A stretch of 38,850 nt of DNA from Rhodospirillaceae bacterium UBA6608 (lineage in GTDB: Bacteria; Pseudomonadota; Alphaproteobacteria; Rhodospirillales_A; Casp-alpha2). The stretch covers positions 1-38,850 of the forward strand of contig DJHY01000223.1 of the NCBI GenBank assembly GCA_002433335.1, read 5' to 3'. Below the pieces are notes generated by a model. That model ran no database searches. It saw only the letters and a list, made by a program, of their open reading frames with translations, and was not told the DNA's origin. Both the position numbers and the translations under genes were made by a program. Below, piece by piece: positions 1 to 8,504 of this stretch. Every line of letters starts with the position of its first letter. The first letter of the stretch is position 1.

Positions 1-1
1 C

Positions 2-865
2 TACGCCGCCGATTACGAGAACATCGCTCCGTCGCTTGCCCGCGGCAAGCGCACCTTGACGGTCGGCAACATAACGGATCTGGCGCTGTGTGATCGACTG
101 ACGAAAAACGTCGATTGCGTCGTTCACGTCGCCGCCGAGAGCCACGTCGACAATTCGTTCGGAAACTCCATCGAGTTTACCCTGACCAATACGCTCGGCA
201 CGCACACATTGCTCGAGGCGGCACGCATGAACTCCGTTCCTCTGTTCATCCATGTCAGCACGGATGAGGTCTATGGAGAGGTCCTGGAAGGCGAGGCGTC
301 CGAAGAGGAAAAGCTGAACCCGAGCAATCCCTATTCCGCCTCGAAGGCGAGCGCCGAGATGATCGTGGGCAGCTATCAGGCTTCCTTCGGCATGCCGATC
401 GTCACCGTTCGAGCGAACAATATCTTCGGCATCCGGCAGTTCCCGGAAAAAATCATCCCCAAGTTTACGATGCAGCTGTTGTCTGGTCAGCCTGTGACCT
501 TGCATGGCGACGGCTCCAACGTACGACGCTACTTGGCGGCGGAGGATTTTGCCGAGGCCCTGTGCCTGTTGATCGCCAAGGGTCAGGTCGGCGCCGTGTA
601 CAACATCGGCGCGGAAGAAGAATACTCGAACACCGAGATCGCCCGTATGCTGTGCGGGCTTTTGGATCGATCGGAAGACGATTTCATCACCTTCGTCGCC
701 GACCGGCCATTCAATGATCGCCGCTATTCGATCAATACGGCGAAGATCGAAGCCCTGGGATGGCAACCGCGGCGGCCGTTGGCAGCGGGGCTTTCCGCAA
801 TCGTGGAGTGGTATCGCGAAAACTATGGCCGTTACCGCCATCTGTTCCAGAGTAACGACGCCTAA
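2..865 (+). CDS. rmlB: dTDP-glucose 4,6-dehydratase-like protein (5' partial)
   Basis: The reading frame is already open at base 2, so the start and the NAD-binding glycine motif lie upstream of the window; 287 codons are visible. The protein is an extended short-chain dehydrogenase/reductase (SDR) of the RmlB type, which converts dTDP-glucose to the 4-keto-6-deoxy intermediate in the cytoplasm. Visible hallmarks are AAESHVD, the STDEVYG segment with the dehydratase Thr-Asp-Glu, the YSASK catalytic pair, an RANNIFG-QFPEK block and an internal DRP-x3-DRRY segment near the C-terminus. The usual GHDRRY there reads FNDRRY, which may indicate a different nucleotide sugar. No other rml gene is in the window. 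A GDP- or UDP-sugar dehydratase is the main alternative. Confidence 0.8.
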   Translation, partial: YAADYENIAPSLARGKRTLTVGNITDLALCDRLTKNVDCVVHVAAESHVDNSFGNSIEFTLTNTLGTHTLLEAARMNSVPLFIHVSTDEVYGEVLEGEASEEEKLNPSNPYSASKASAEMIVGSYQASFGMPIVTVRANNIFGIRQFPEKIIPKFTMQLLSGQPVTLHGDGSNVRRYLAAEDFAEALCLLIAKGQVGAVYNIGAEEEYSNTEIARMLCGLLDRSEDDFITFVADRPFNDRRYSINTAKIEALGWQPRRPLAAGLSAIVEWYRENYGRYRHLFQSNDA

Positions 866-904
866 CCCCCCCGCGCTCCGTTCAACCTTCGAGGACGAAT
901 TCAG

Positions 905-1435
905 ATGACGACCTATTCGATCGATGTGTACGAAAAGGATGGGCGCTGGCAGGCCGTAATCCACCACCTTCTATTGGCCGGGGAAGGCTCGTCCCCCGAG
1001 GAAGCGACCGCCGAGGTCATTCAACTGGCGGCCGCGGCCGAAAACCGTCTACTGGAAACCGGACTAGCCCGGCGTTCACGTCAAGGCCGCGTCGTCCTCA
1101 AACGGTCGCTAGGCCAGATGCTTGCACCGATCGCCGCCGAATACGGCCTGCGCACGCTTTTCGTCTTTGTACTGCTGGCTTCCCTTTACCTTGTGGTTCG
1201 GGCTGATCTTAGCCATCAAATTCAGGCATTCCGGACCGATATCACGTCCGAGTTGTCCCAGATTCGTTCTCTTCTCGGGGACTCTTCATCGACGTCGTCG
1301 GATGCCGCCGAACGCGTCCGGCAACGGGCTCAACACCTGAACCAACGACTGCTGCCTGCGGCGGAGGAACTCCGGCCCTTGTTTCGAACGCTTCTATCCG
1401 ATCCGGCGCCGACCCAGACGCCGCCCAACCAGTAG
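905..1435 (+). CDS. Small membrane protein with HicB-like N-terminal domain
   Basis: This 176-residue protein is of unknown function. Residues 1-50 have the pattern of the HicB antitoxin/RNase-H-like fold: YSIDVYEKDGRW, then GEGSSPEEATAEV, matching the usual 'G-T-EEA' turn and helix. No HicA toxin gene is adjacent. Residues about 82-99 (LRTLFVFVLLASLYLVVR) form one hydrophobic helix, followed by a polar, helix-prone region rich in Gln, Arg and Leu that could be a coiled coil, and a Pro/Thr-rich tail. It sits 39 bases after the RmlB-like gene and 20 bases before a membrane glycosyltransferase, suggesting co-transcription. The HicB resemblance is pattern-based and tentative. Confidence 0.6.
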   Translation: MTTYSIDVYEKDGRWQAVIHHLLLAGEGSSPEEATAEVIQLAAAAENRLLETGLARRSRQGRVVLKRSLGQMLAPIAAEYGLRTLFVFVLLASLYLVVRADLSHQIQAFRTDITSELSQIRSLLGDSSSTSSDAAERVRQRAQHLNQRLLPAAEELRPLFRTLLSDPAPTQTPPNQ

Positions 1436-1455
1436 CCTTCGCCGATTACCCGCAC

Positions 1456-3369
1456 ATGACCATTTCCACCCGTTCGTCCCAGGCACAATCCGGCGCGCTG
1501 ATCATCGGCGCGCTGTTAGTGCTTGCGCTGTTTGCCGCGGCCTTGGGCTGGCACCACGTAAACCCCGTTTTTTCCAAATGGGAGCACCTTCATTTCTTCT
1601 TTCTGCACGGTAGCGTCGATCCGCATTTAACGTTCCGACTGCACCCCAGGGCAAATCTGGGCGGAACCGGCTATGCGACGCTTGAAATCGGGAAATGGAT
1701 CACTGATTTCTTCGGCTGGTCCCTTCCCACCTTCCGCGCCATTTCATTTCTGTTCGCCGGTGGAACGCTGGCGCTTATCGCCGTCGTGCTGGGGCGATGG
1801 TTCGGCCTTTATCCGGCGCTCGCCGGTGTCATATTGGCGGCGTTCAGCACCGGTTACATCATATTCGCCAACCAAGTGCTGGTCAGCCTGCCCACACTGT
1901 TTTTCAGCGTTTTGCTGGTGGAGCGCTTTCAGCGCCTGGACACGGCCCCCCGCAGTAAGACACTGCATGTCATGCTCGGCATCGTCCTTGCGTTTTGTTT
2001 TCTCCAATACGGGATGGCTCGGTATTTCGCCCTGATCTGGGTCGCGTTTTTCTTCGGTACACGCATTTTCGTGGTTTGCCGGCAAATTCCAGGCGGCGCC
2101 GCGCGGCAGGCCGCTATCCTCGGCGTCTTCAAATCCTTGGCTGCGATCGGGATCGTGGCGCTGGTTACCCTGAGCCTACTGGACCTCACGAATGTCCGGC
2201 TGTTGCTTCATCCCTGGAATATCCTTTTCCCCGCAAAGGCCGAGGTCGAAACCAAGGCGCTGAGTCTGTTCGCAACGTTCGTCGGGAATTTTCCGCGCTT
2301 GCTGGAAATGTATTTTCCGTTCATTTCCGTCTCAGGCGGCGGCCGACCGGAGTTCATACTCGCCGGGCAAAGAGCCCCCCTTTACGAATACTGGCACACT
2401 CCTTTTCTACTGATCGGGCTCGCGGTTGCGATCCGGCGAACGTTCCGGCCTCTGACGCCGACCGTCTATCCGTACCTATCGTTGCATGTGATTTGCGGGG
2501 CGACGATTTTGTTATCGCTGGCATCCCAGATCGACAGAGACATTTACACGATCTCTATCTTTCGGAATTTCTCCGGCTTTTTCGCCGTCTCGGCCTATAT
2601 CGCCGTCGCCTTGATTTGGTTATGGGAACGCATTGGCTCCCGCATCCCCGCAGCGACAGCGGTATTTTCGCTCGGTTTTCTAGCCATCCTTTCGACCGCA
2701 ACCATCATTTTGGACCAGAAATTCAACGCGATGCAGAACCGGATCGCAGACATGGCAGCGGTCGATACGTCTGGCCAATCCTTCGCACCGACGCCATCGC
2801 CGTTGCCGTTCGGCCTGGACAAGCAGCTTTATCAGCAAGCCCGCTTTACCCGCTTGGCAGAAATTCTGGCCGATCTACGCTCCTGCAAAGCGTTTGCCGG
2901 GCCTTTACTGGTAAAGCTTTCCCCGGGCCTCGTCCTGAACAATGGAGAATTCGACGGCATTCACTACACGAAGAACTACAACATGCTGTCTTCCACGCTG
3001 GCCTTTTTACTTGCTGACCACGGCATCAACGGCAGCCACGTAATACTCGTCCCCGAGGGAGACCCGGGAATTCGAGAATTCGGAAACGGGTACGCGGGCG
3101 CACCGCGCCATTTTTCCGGGCCAATCACCTGGAAAAATGCCGAAATTCTCTATCCAAACGGCCTCTTGAAGCGCCACTATCGCGAATCCCGCCCCGGCAA
3201 CGGCGATCCCTGGCTTGTTGCCTTCTCCGAGGCCGAAGTCGAAGCCTCCCGAGCGCAGTTCAAGCAAATGCAATTGCCGTTCAGGGAAATTGGCCCCATC
3301 ACCGACTTATCAAAAATTACCCCCCTGAAATCACGTGATTTTCCGGCGATCTGCTCTGATCGTCCCTAA
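1456..3369 (+). CDS. Multi-pass membrane protein, probable GT-C type glycosyltransferase
   Basis: This is a 637-residue integral membrane protein. Hydrophobic helices are visible from residue 13 onward (GALIIGALLVLALFAAAL) and repeatedly to about residue 430, followed by a soluble C-terminal domain of about 200 residues. Many membrane helices plus a periplasmic C-terminal domain fit lipid-linked-sugar-dependent GT-C enzymes of the ArnT/PMT (GT39) kind, which transfer sugars from polyprenyl phosphates in the periplasm. The acidic residues usually seen in the first periplasmic loop are not clear: the loop contains SKWEHLHFFF and SVDPHL. Assignment to the fold class is moderate and the substrate is unknown. 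The gene ends just before the hairpin at 3443-3473. Confidence 0.6.
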   Translation: MTISTRSSQAQSGALIIGALLVLALFAAALGWHHVNPVFSKWEHLHFFFLHGSVDPHLTFRLHPRANLGGTGYATLEIGKWITDFFGWSLPTFRAISFLFAGGTLALIAVVLGRWFGLYPALAGVILAAFSTGYIIFANQVLVSLPTLFFSVLLVERFQRLDTAPRSKTLHVMLGIVLAFCFLQYGMARYFALIWVAFFFGTRIFVVCRQIPGGAARQAAILGVFKSLAAIGIVALVTLSLLDLTNVRLLLHPWNILFPAKAEVETKALSLFATFVGNFPRLLEMYFPFISVSGGGRPEFILAGQRAPLYEYWHTPFLLIGLAVAIRRTFRPLTPTVYPYLSLHVICGATILLSLASQIDRDIYTISIFRNFSGFFAVSAYIAVALIWLWERIGSRIPAATAVFSLGFLAILSTATIILDQKFNAMQNRIADMAAVDTSGQSFAPTPSPLPFGLDKQLYQQARFTRLAEILADLRSCKAFAGPLLVKLSPGLVLNNGEFDGIHYTKNYNMLSSTLAFLLADHGINGSHVILVPEGDPGIREFGNGYAGAPRHFSGPITWKNAEILYPNGLLKRHYRESRPGNGDPWLVAFSEAEVEASRAQFKQMQLPFREIGPITDLSKITPLKSRDFPAICSDRP

Positions 3370-3583
3370 TTGTCGCAACCCGCACTCGGCGGCATCAAGG
3401 CCGGGCTAGCGGTTGCGTCATTAAGCACAATATGCAACATTCCCCCTTGCGTTCACCTTGTGAACGCAAGGGGCTAAAGAGCCTTTTGAATCATCGGGCT
3501 ACGGCCCACTCATTGGAACCGCTCGTGGTGATATTCACCTCGGGTGCGGTAGCTTGCCTAACCGCCACCGGCCCTATTGCCCC
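3370..3583. other. Intergenic region before the sugar operon
   Basis: This 214-base gap separates two transcription units. Besides the hairpin at 3443-3473 it holds an imperfect inverted repeat pairing CGCAACCCGC (3374-3383) with GCGGTTGCG downstream (about 3409-3417), and a short dyad GGTGA-TAT-TCACC at 3527-3539 that could be an operator. I see no convincing sigma-70 promoter: TTGAAT at 3486-3491 has only a weak -10 candidate, CTCATT, 17 bases later. A promoter for the following operon would be expected here. Confidence 0.4.
3443..3473 (+). terminator. Perfect 14-bp hairpin, probable transcription terminator
   Basis: CCCCTTGCGTTCAC (3443-3456) is exactly complementary to GTGAACGCAAGGGG (3460-3473) across a 3-base loop, CTT. 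No immediate T-tract follows; the next T-run is TTTT at 3484-3487. It could therefore be a Rho-independent terminator with a displaced tail, an RNA-stabilising 3' end, or an operator or repeat unit. It lies between the membrane-protein gene ending at 3369 and the phosphatase gene starting at 3584, the largest gap in the left part of the window. Confidence 0.55.
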
Positions 3584-4168
3584 ATGGGATACACGTCACC
3601 GACAACCGGCACCAAAGCAGCCTTTCTGGATCGGGACGGCGTCTTGATTCGTTCCGACGTTATACAAGGGAAGCCTTTTGCGATCCGGCGTCTCGAAGAT
3701 TTATCGTTCTTCCCCGATGTGAAACCGTCAATCGCCCAACTGCAAAAACATGGTTTCAAAATCGTGGTGGTGACCAATCAACCGGATGTGGGAAACGGCA
3801 TCGTCGATCGCTCCGTCGTCGAACAAATGAACGCCCGAATTCAGAGCGAATTGTCAGTCGATGTCGTCAAAACCTGTTACCACGCGCAAACGGACGGTTG
3901 CGCATGCCGCAAGCCAAAGCCCGGCATGATCCTCTCCGCCGCCGCTGAGTTGCAAATCAACCTGAGCGCGAGCTTCATGGTCGGCGACCGCCGGAGCGAT
4001 ATCGAAGCCGGACGCGCCGCCGGATGCCGCACGGTATTCATCGACCGCAACTACACCGAACGCAAACCGGAAGCTCCGGATTTCACCGCGTCCTCACTAA
4101 GCGACGCCGTCACCCAAATTCTCGGCGCCGACACGGCCGCCACCAACAGGAAGTCACACCATGCCTGA
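3584..4168 (+). CDS. gmhB: HAD-family phosphatase, GmhB type (heptose bisphosphate 7-phosphatase-like)
   Basis: A 194-residue cytoplasmic phosphatase of the HAD superfamily. It shows the DxD nucleophile motif LDRDGV at residues 15-20, motif II VVVTNQPDVG, the GmhB zinc loop CYH-x5-CAC followed by RKPKPGM, and motif IV GDRRSDIEAG. In the known pathway GmhB removes the C7 phosphate from D-glycero-D-manno-heptose 1,7-bisphosphate. A kinase/nucleotidylyltransferase acting on either side of that step is encoded downstream (6951-8504), supporting a heptose-type role. I chose ATG at 3584 because the core begins within ten residues of it; an upstream TTG at 3554 would add ten residues without homology. 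It overlaps the next gene by 8 bases. Confidence 0.82.
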   Translation: MGYTSPTTGTKAAFLDRDGVLIRSDVIQGKPFAIRRLEDLSFFPDVKPSIAQLQKHGFKIVVVTNQPDVGNGIVDRSVVEQMNARIQSELSVDVVKTCYHAQTDGCACRKPKPGMILSAAAELQINLSASFMVGDRRSDIEAGRAAGCRTVFIDRNYTERKPEAPDFTASSLSDAVTQILGADTAATNRKSHHA

Positions 4169-4889
4169 CGTCAAAGACCTGACCATCAAACTGTTCGCTG
4201 ACGGTGCCGACTTGGACGGCATGCTTCAGATGTACGCCAATCCGCTGATCCAGGGCTTCACCACCAACCCGACCCTGATGCGCAAAGCAGGCGTGCAGGA
4301 TTACGAGGCATTCGCGCGCGAGGTACTTGCCGCGATCCCAGACCGCCCCGTCAGCTTCGAGGTCTTCGCCGACGATCTTCCGACGATGGCCGCGCAAGCG
4401 CGAGTCATCGCATCCTGGGGCGAAAACGTGAACGTCAAAATTCCAGTGACCAATACCCAGGGTGAATTTACCGGCCCGATCATCGAAGCACTGTCCGCCG
4501 AAGGCGTTCAGTTGAACGTGACCGCCGTGTTCTCTCTGGATCAAGTACAGGCAGTGACCGCAGCGCTGGCGGCAGAGACCCCCGCCATCGTTTCGATCTT
4601 TGCCGGTCGCATCGCCGACACCGGTCTGGACCCCATGCCGCTGATGTCGGAAGCGCTCAAGATCATGACTGCCAAGCCGAAGGCGGAGCTTTTGTGGGCC
4701 AGCCCGCGCGAACTGCTGAATATCTTCCAGGCGGACGAAGTGGGCTGTCACATCATCACCGCGACCAATGACGTTCTCGGCAAACTCGGAGGCGTCGGCA
4801 AAGACCTGGAAGTCTTCAGCCGCGAGACGGTCAATATGTTCTACGGCGATGCCCAGGCCGCCGGATTTACCATCGCCACCTCGGCCTGA
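4161..4889 (+). CDS. Small transaldolase (TalC/FSA-like)
   Basis: A 242-residue class I aldolase of the small transaldolase family. The conserved start TIKLFADGADLDGM, the segment GFTTNPTLMRKAG, SFEVFADD, and the Schiff-base lysine K93 in NVNVKIPVTN are all visible, followed by LNVTAVFS and SIFAGRIADTG. Family members exchange dihydroxyacetone units, for example forming sedoheptulose 7-phosphate, or act as fructose 6-phosphate aldolases. In this operon it could supply a seven-carbon or other higher-carbon phosphate to the kinase and phosphatase (inference). It is longer than the typical 215-220-residue FSA/TalC, with extra C-terminal sequence. The start overlaps the end of the phosphatase gene. 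Confidence 0.85.
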   Translation: MPDVKDLTIKLFADGADLDGMLQMYANPLIQGFTTNPTLMRKAGVQDYEAFAREVLAAIPDRPVSFEVFADDLPTMAAQARVIASWGENVNVKIPVTNTQGEFTGPIIEALSAEGVQLNVTAVFSLDQVQAVTAALAAETPAIVSIFAGRIADTGLDPMPLMSEALKIMTAKPKAELLWASPRELLNIFQADEVGCHIITATNDVLGKLGGVGKDLEVFSRETVNMFYGDAQAAGFTIATSA

Positions 4890-4930
4890 AACGCCGCGGA
4901 CCAAGCGAACAGACAACGGAGCCAACATCC

Positions 4931-5944
4931 ATGTCCAATTCCTTCGAACACGTGTTGATCACCGGCGGCGCCGGTTATGTCGGCAGCTTGCTCGCCCCGC
5001 AGCTTCTTGAGCGCGGGTTTAAGGTCACCGTCTACGACATCATGTATTACGGCGACGATTTCCTGCCCAAGGACAACCCGAACCTGCGTATCGTCAAGGG
5101 TGACATCCGCGACGTCGCCGCGTTGAAGGACGCGCTGAAGGGCGTCGATGTCGTGATCAGTCTGGCCTGCATCTCGAACGACGCCAGCTTCGAGTTGGAT
5201 GAAAACCTCTCGACCTCGGTCAACATGGATGCATTCGAGCCGATGGTCGTCGCCGCCAAGGAAGCCGGCGTGAAGCGCTTCATCTACGCCTCTTCCTCGT
5301 CCGTCTATGGCGTCTCGGAATCTCCCGACGTTACCGAAGACCACCCCCTAGTGCCGCTGACCCTGTACAACAAATACAAGGGCATGTGTGAACCTCTGCT
5401 GTTCAAGCATCAGTCCGACGACTTCGTCTGCGTCACCATCCGCCCGGCGACGCTGTGCGGCTACGCCCCGCGCCAACGCCTGGACCTATCGGTCAACATC
5501 CTGACAAATCATGCCGTGACCAATGGCAAGATCACGGTGTTCGGCGGCTCGCAAATGCGTCCCAACCTGCATGTCCAGGACATGTGCGACTGCTACGAAA
5601 TGCTGCTTGAGTTGCCTGACGAAAAAATCGCGGGCGGCATCTTCAACGTCGCCTACATGAACATGAGCATCATGGACTTGGCCAAGGTCGTTAAGAAAGT
5701 CGTCGAAGAAGAGTTCCCCGAGAAGGGCGAAATCGAGATCGTCACCACACCGACCGACGACATCCGCTCCTATCACGTCAATTCGGACAAGATCACCCGC
5801 GAGTTGGGCTTTGCGCCCAAGTACAACATCGAAGACGCGGTGCGGGGCCTGTGCAAAGCCTTCCGCGGCGGCAACCTGCCCGACAGCATGGACGACGACA
5901 AATACTTCAACGTCCGTCGCATGAAAGCCCTCAACGCCGCATGA
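4931..5944 (+). CDS. NAD-dependent epimerase/dehydratase (extended SDR)
   Basis: A 337-residue nucleotide-sugar-modifying SDR. The NAD-binding motif GGAGYVG is at residues 12-18, the active-site serines are in YASSSSVYG (about 119-127), and the catalytic pair is Y146/K150 in YNKYK. The RPATLCG block and LHVQDMCD segment are typical of sugar epimerases. Instead of the common PYxxSK it has TLYNKYKG, as in some sugar SDRs that are not canonical GalE. The exact reaction (epimerase, dehydratase or reductase) cannot be read from sequence. A plausible gap of 41 bases precedes it, and its stop overlaps the next ATG in ATGA, indicating translational coupling. Confidence 0.82.
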   Translation: MSNSFEHVLITGGAGYVGSLLAPQLLERGFKVTVYDIMYYGDDFLPKDNPNLRIVKGDIRDVAALKDALKGVDVVISLACISNDASFELDENLSTSVNMDAFEPMVVAAKEAGVKRFIYASSSSVYGVSESPDVTEDHPLVPLTLYNKYKGMCEPLLFKHQSDDFVCVTIRPATLCGYAPRQRLDLSVNILTNHAVTNGKITVFGGSQMRPNLHVQDMCDCYEMLLELPDEKIAGGIFNVAYMNMSIMDLAKVVKKVVEEEFPEKGEIEIVTTPTDDIRSYHVNSDKITRELGFAPKYNIEDAVRGLCKAFRGGNLPDSMDDDKYFNVRRMKALNAA

Positions 5945-6954
5945 CGACATCCGCAAAACCGCTGGCCGTCGTTACCGGCGGCGCCGGGTTCATCGGCAGT
6001 CACATGGTCGACGTTCTGATCGGCCGTAGCTTCGCCGTGCGTGTTATCGACAATTTCAGCGGCGGGCACGAACGCAACCTCGCCCATCTCGATGGCAATC
6101 CGGACCTGACGATCGTCAATCAGGACATCCGCGACCTGAACCCCGACGACGCCCCGTTCGACAGCGCCCGGTTCGTGTTTCATTTCGCCGGAATCGGCGA
6201 CATCGTGCCGTCGATCGAACGCCCGATCGACTACATGGACATCAACGTCCAGGGAACGGTGAAGGTTCTGGAATGCGCCCGCGCCGCCGGGGTCGAAAAA
6301 CTGGTCTATGCTGCGTCATCGTCATGTTACGGGCTGGCCGACGTGCCGACCCGTGAAGATCATCCAATCGATCCGAAATACCCGTATGCCCTGAGCAAGT
6401 ACCAGGGCGAACAAGCGGCCCTGCATTGGCAAAACGTCTATGGCCTGCCGGTCAATTCAGTCCGTATCTTCAACGCCTACGGCACCCGTGTGCGGACCAC
6501 CGGCGCCTATGGCGCCGTGTTCGGCGTGTTCTTCAAACAAAAACTGGCGGGCAAGCCGTTCACCGTCGTCGGCGACGGAACGCAGGGCCGTGATTTCCTG
6601 TACGTGACGGACGTCGCCCGCGCCTTCCTGGCGGCCGCGGAAACGGAACAGGTCGGGGAAATCTACAACCTCGGCGCCGGCAACCCGCAATCGGTCAATC
6701 GATTGGTCGAACTGCTGGAAGGCGACGTGGTCTATATCCCCAAACGCCCCGGCGAGCCCGATTGCACCTGGGCCGATATTTCGAAAATCACCACAGAACT
6801 TAATTGGAAGCCCGAGGTCTCGTTCGAAGAAGGCGTCGGACGCATGGTTGCCGAAATCGAAAACTGGCGTGACGCCCCGTTGTGGGATCCGAACAGCATC
6901 GAGCAGGCGACCAAGACCTGGTTCAAATACATGGCGCCGGGAGACGGCCGATGA
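5941..6954 (+). CDS. NAD-dependent epimerase, UDP-glucose 4-epimerase-like SDR
   Basis: A 337-residue extended SDR. GGAGFIG lies at residues 13-19, the serine stretch ASSSCYG at about 125-131, and the catalytic Y149/K153 in YALSK. The sequence SVRIFNAYGTRVRTTGAYGAV and GRDFLYVTDVARAFL resemble the GalE/WbpP group acting on UDP-hexoses and UDP-HexNAc. The frame is open further upstream, but ATG at 5941 is chosen because it forms an ATGA overlap with the previous stop and places the Rossmann motif at the usual distance from the N-terminus. Its stop again forms an ATGA overlap with the next gene. Confidence 0.83.
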   Translation: MTTSAKPLAVVTGGAGFIGSHMVDVLIGRSFAVRVIDNFSGGHERNLAHLDGNPDLTIVNQDIRDLNPDDAPFDSARFVFHFAGIGDIVPSIERPIDYMDINVQGTVKVLECARAAGVEKLVYAASSSCYGLADVPTREDHPIDPKYPYALSKYQGEQAALHWQNVYGLPVNSVRIFNAYGTRVRTTGAYGAVFGVFFKQKLAGKPFTVVGDGTQGRDFLYVTDVARAFLAAAETEQVGEIYNLGAGNPQSVNRLVELLEGDVVYIPKRPGEPDCTWADISKITTELNWKPEVSFEEGVGRMVAEIENWRDAPLWDPNSIEQATKTWFKYMAPGDGR

Positions 6955-8504
6955 CCGCTGAGTTTTTCAAGAACTACGAATTCAAACTCAAGACGCCCGA
7001 GGAACTTCAGGCGCTGATCGGTCCGTTCCCCCGCGACAAGAAAGTGATCATGTGCCACGGCGTGTTCGACGTCGTTCACCCCGGCCACGTGCGTCATTTG
7101 GCCTATGCGAAAAGCAAGGCCGATATCCTGGTCGCCTCGATCACGGCCGACCGTCACATCAAGAAGGGCACCTATCGTCCTCACGTGCCGGAACGTCTTC
7201 GCGCGCTGAACCTGGCCGCGTTCGAAATGGTCGATTACGTGATCATCGACGGAAACGCCAAGCCGCTGGAGAATCTAAAGACGCTTCAGCCCGACTTTTT
7301 CGCCAAGGGGTTTGAGTACACCTCGGGCGGCTTGCCCGCCGCCACGCAGGAAGAAGCCGACATCGTAGAAGGCTACGGCGGCAGCATGATCTTCACCCCC
7401 GGCGACATCGTCTATTCGTCGTCGCGGCTGATCGAGTTGGCTGCACCCAATATCCAGATGGAAAAATTGCTGGCCCTGTTGGATGCGCACGACCTGGGCT
7501 TCGCGGATCTTCGCAGGGCGCTCGACAAGATGAAGGGCTTCAAGGTCCATGTCATCGGCGACACCATCGTCGACAGCTATACACGGACCTCTCTGATCGG
7601 CGGACAAACCAAAACCCCGACCTTCAGCGTGCTGTACCAGGGAAAGGACGACTACATCGGCGGCGCCGGGATCGTCGCCCAGCATTTGCGTGCGGCGGGC
7701 GCGGACGTTACGTTTTCGACCGTCCTCGGCAAAGATGCTCTGGCCGATTTCGTGATCGAAGGGCTGCAGGAAGCCGGGATCAAGACCAATGCGATCATCG
7801 ACGACACCCGCCCCACGACGAACAAGAACGCGATCATCGCCGGTGGCTATCGCCTATTGAAAGTCGACACCCTCGACAACCGATCGATCTCGGAAGGCAT
7901 TCTCGAACAACTGACGTCGAAGATCACCGGCACGGAAACCGACGCCGTCGTGTTCAGCGATTTTCGGCATGGCATCTTCAATCACTGGACCGTGCCGCAA
8001 TTGACTACGGCCATTCCGCAAGACGTTTATCGCGTCGCCGACAGTCAGGTTGCCAGCCGTTGGGGTAACATCACCGAGTTCAAGAACTTCGATCTGGTCA
8101 CGCCGAACGAACGGGAAGCCCGCTTTGCGCTGGGCGATCAAGATTCGACGGTCGGCGCCTTGGCGGGAGCATTGGTCGATGCCAATGCCTGTAAATTGCT
8201 GATCCTTAAGCTCGGCGACCGTGGCGCCTTCGTGTCCCGGCCGTCATTCGGCGATGGTGACGGGAATTATTTTTCCGTCGACAGCTTCGCCCGAAACATC
8301 GCGGACGCCGTGGGTGCCGGTGACGCCCTGTTGTCGTACGCGACCATGGCAATGCTCGCGACGGGCAACGAAGTAATCGCCGGAATTCTTGGCTCCATGG
8401 CTGCCGCCTGCGAATGCGAGATCGACGGCAACGTGCCGATCAAGCCGGGAGACGTTTTGGCCCGGATTGATCAAGTCGAGAAGGCCGCGGGTTACGGCGG
8501 ATGA
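6951..8504 (+). CDS. Bifunctional nucleotidylyltransferase-PfkB kinase (HldE activities in reversed order)
   Basis: A 517-residue fusion. Residues about 30-165 form a cytidylyltransferase-like domain with CHGVFDVVHPGH (HxGH at 43-46) and a degenerate ISSTKI-type motif, YSSSRLIE. Residues about 195-510 form a PfkB/ribokinase domain with IGGAGIVAQHL and the catalytic DAVGAGD ending in D458. HldE, which phosphorylates heptose 7-phosphate and then adenylylates heptose 1-phosphate, has the kinase first; here the order is swapped. Together with the GmhB-like phosphatase this covers kinase, phosphatase and nucleotidyl transfer of an activated heptose pathway. No GmhA isomerase is in the window. Substrate and nucleotide (ATP, CTP or GTP) are not determined. 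ATG 6951 is chosen from its ATGA overlap. Confidence 0.85.
   Translation: MTAEFFKNYEFKLKTPEELQALIGPFPRDKKVIMCHGVFDVVHPGHVRHLAYAKSKADILVASITADRHIKKGTYRPHVPERLRALNLAAFEMVDYVIIDGNAKPLENLKTLQPDFFAKGFEYTSGGLPAATQEEADIVEGYGGSMIFTPGDIVYSSSRLIELAAPNIQMEKLLALLDAHDLGFADLRRALDKMKGFKVHVIGDTIVDSYTRTSLIGGQTKTPTFSVLYQGKDDYIGGAGIVAQHLRAAGADVTFSTVLGKDALADFVIEGLQEAGIKTNAIIDDTRPTTNKNAIIAGGYRLLKVDTLDNRSISEGILEQLTSKITGTETDAVVFSDFRHGIFNHWTVPQLTTAIPQDVYRVADSQVASRWGNITEFKNFDLVTPNEREARFALGDQDSTVGALAGALVDANACKLLILKLGDRGAFVSRPSFGDGDGNYFSVDSFARNIADAVGAGDALLSYATMAMLATGNEVIAGILGSMAAACECEIDGNVPIKPGDVLARIDQVEKAAGYGG

Noticed and set aside
3554..3583. TTG start extending the GmhB-like phosphatase by ten residues
   Set aside because: The added residues have no family resemblance; ATG 3584 places the DxD motif at the usual distance.
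3432..3647. 71-codon plus-strand ORF across the hairpin
   Set aside because: It spans the inverted repeat and runs into the phosphatase gene out of frame; no homology or ribosome site seen.
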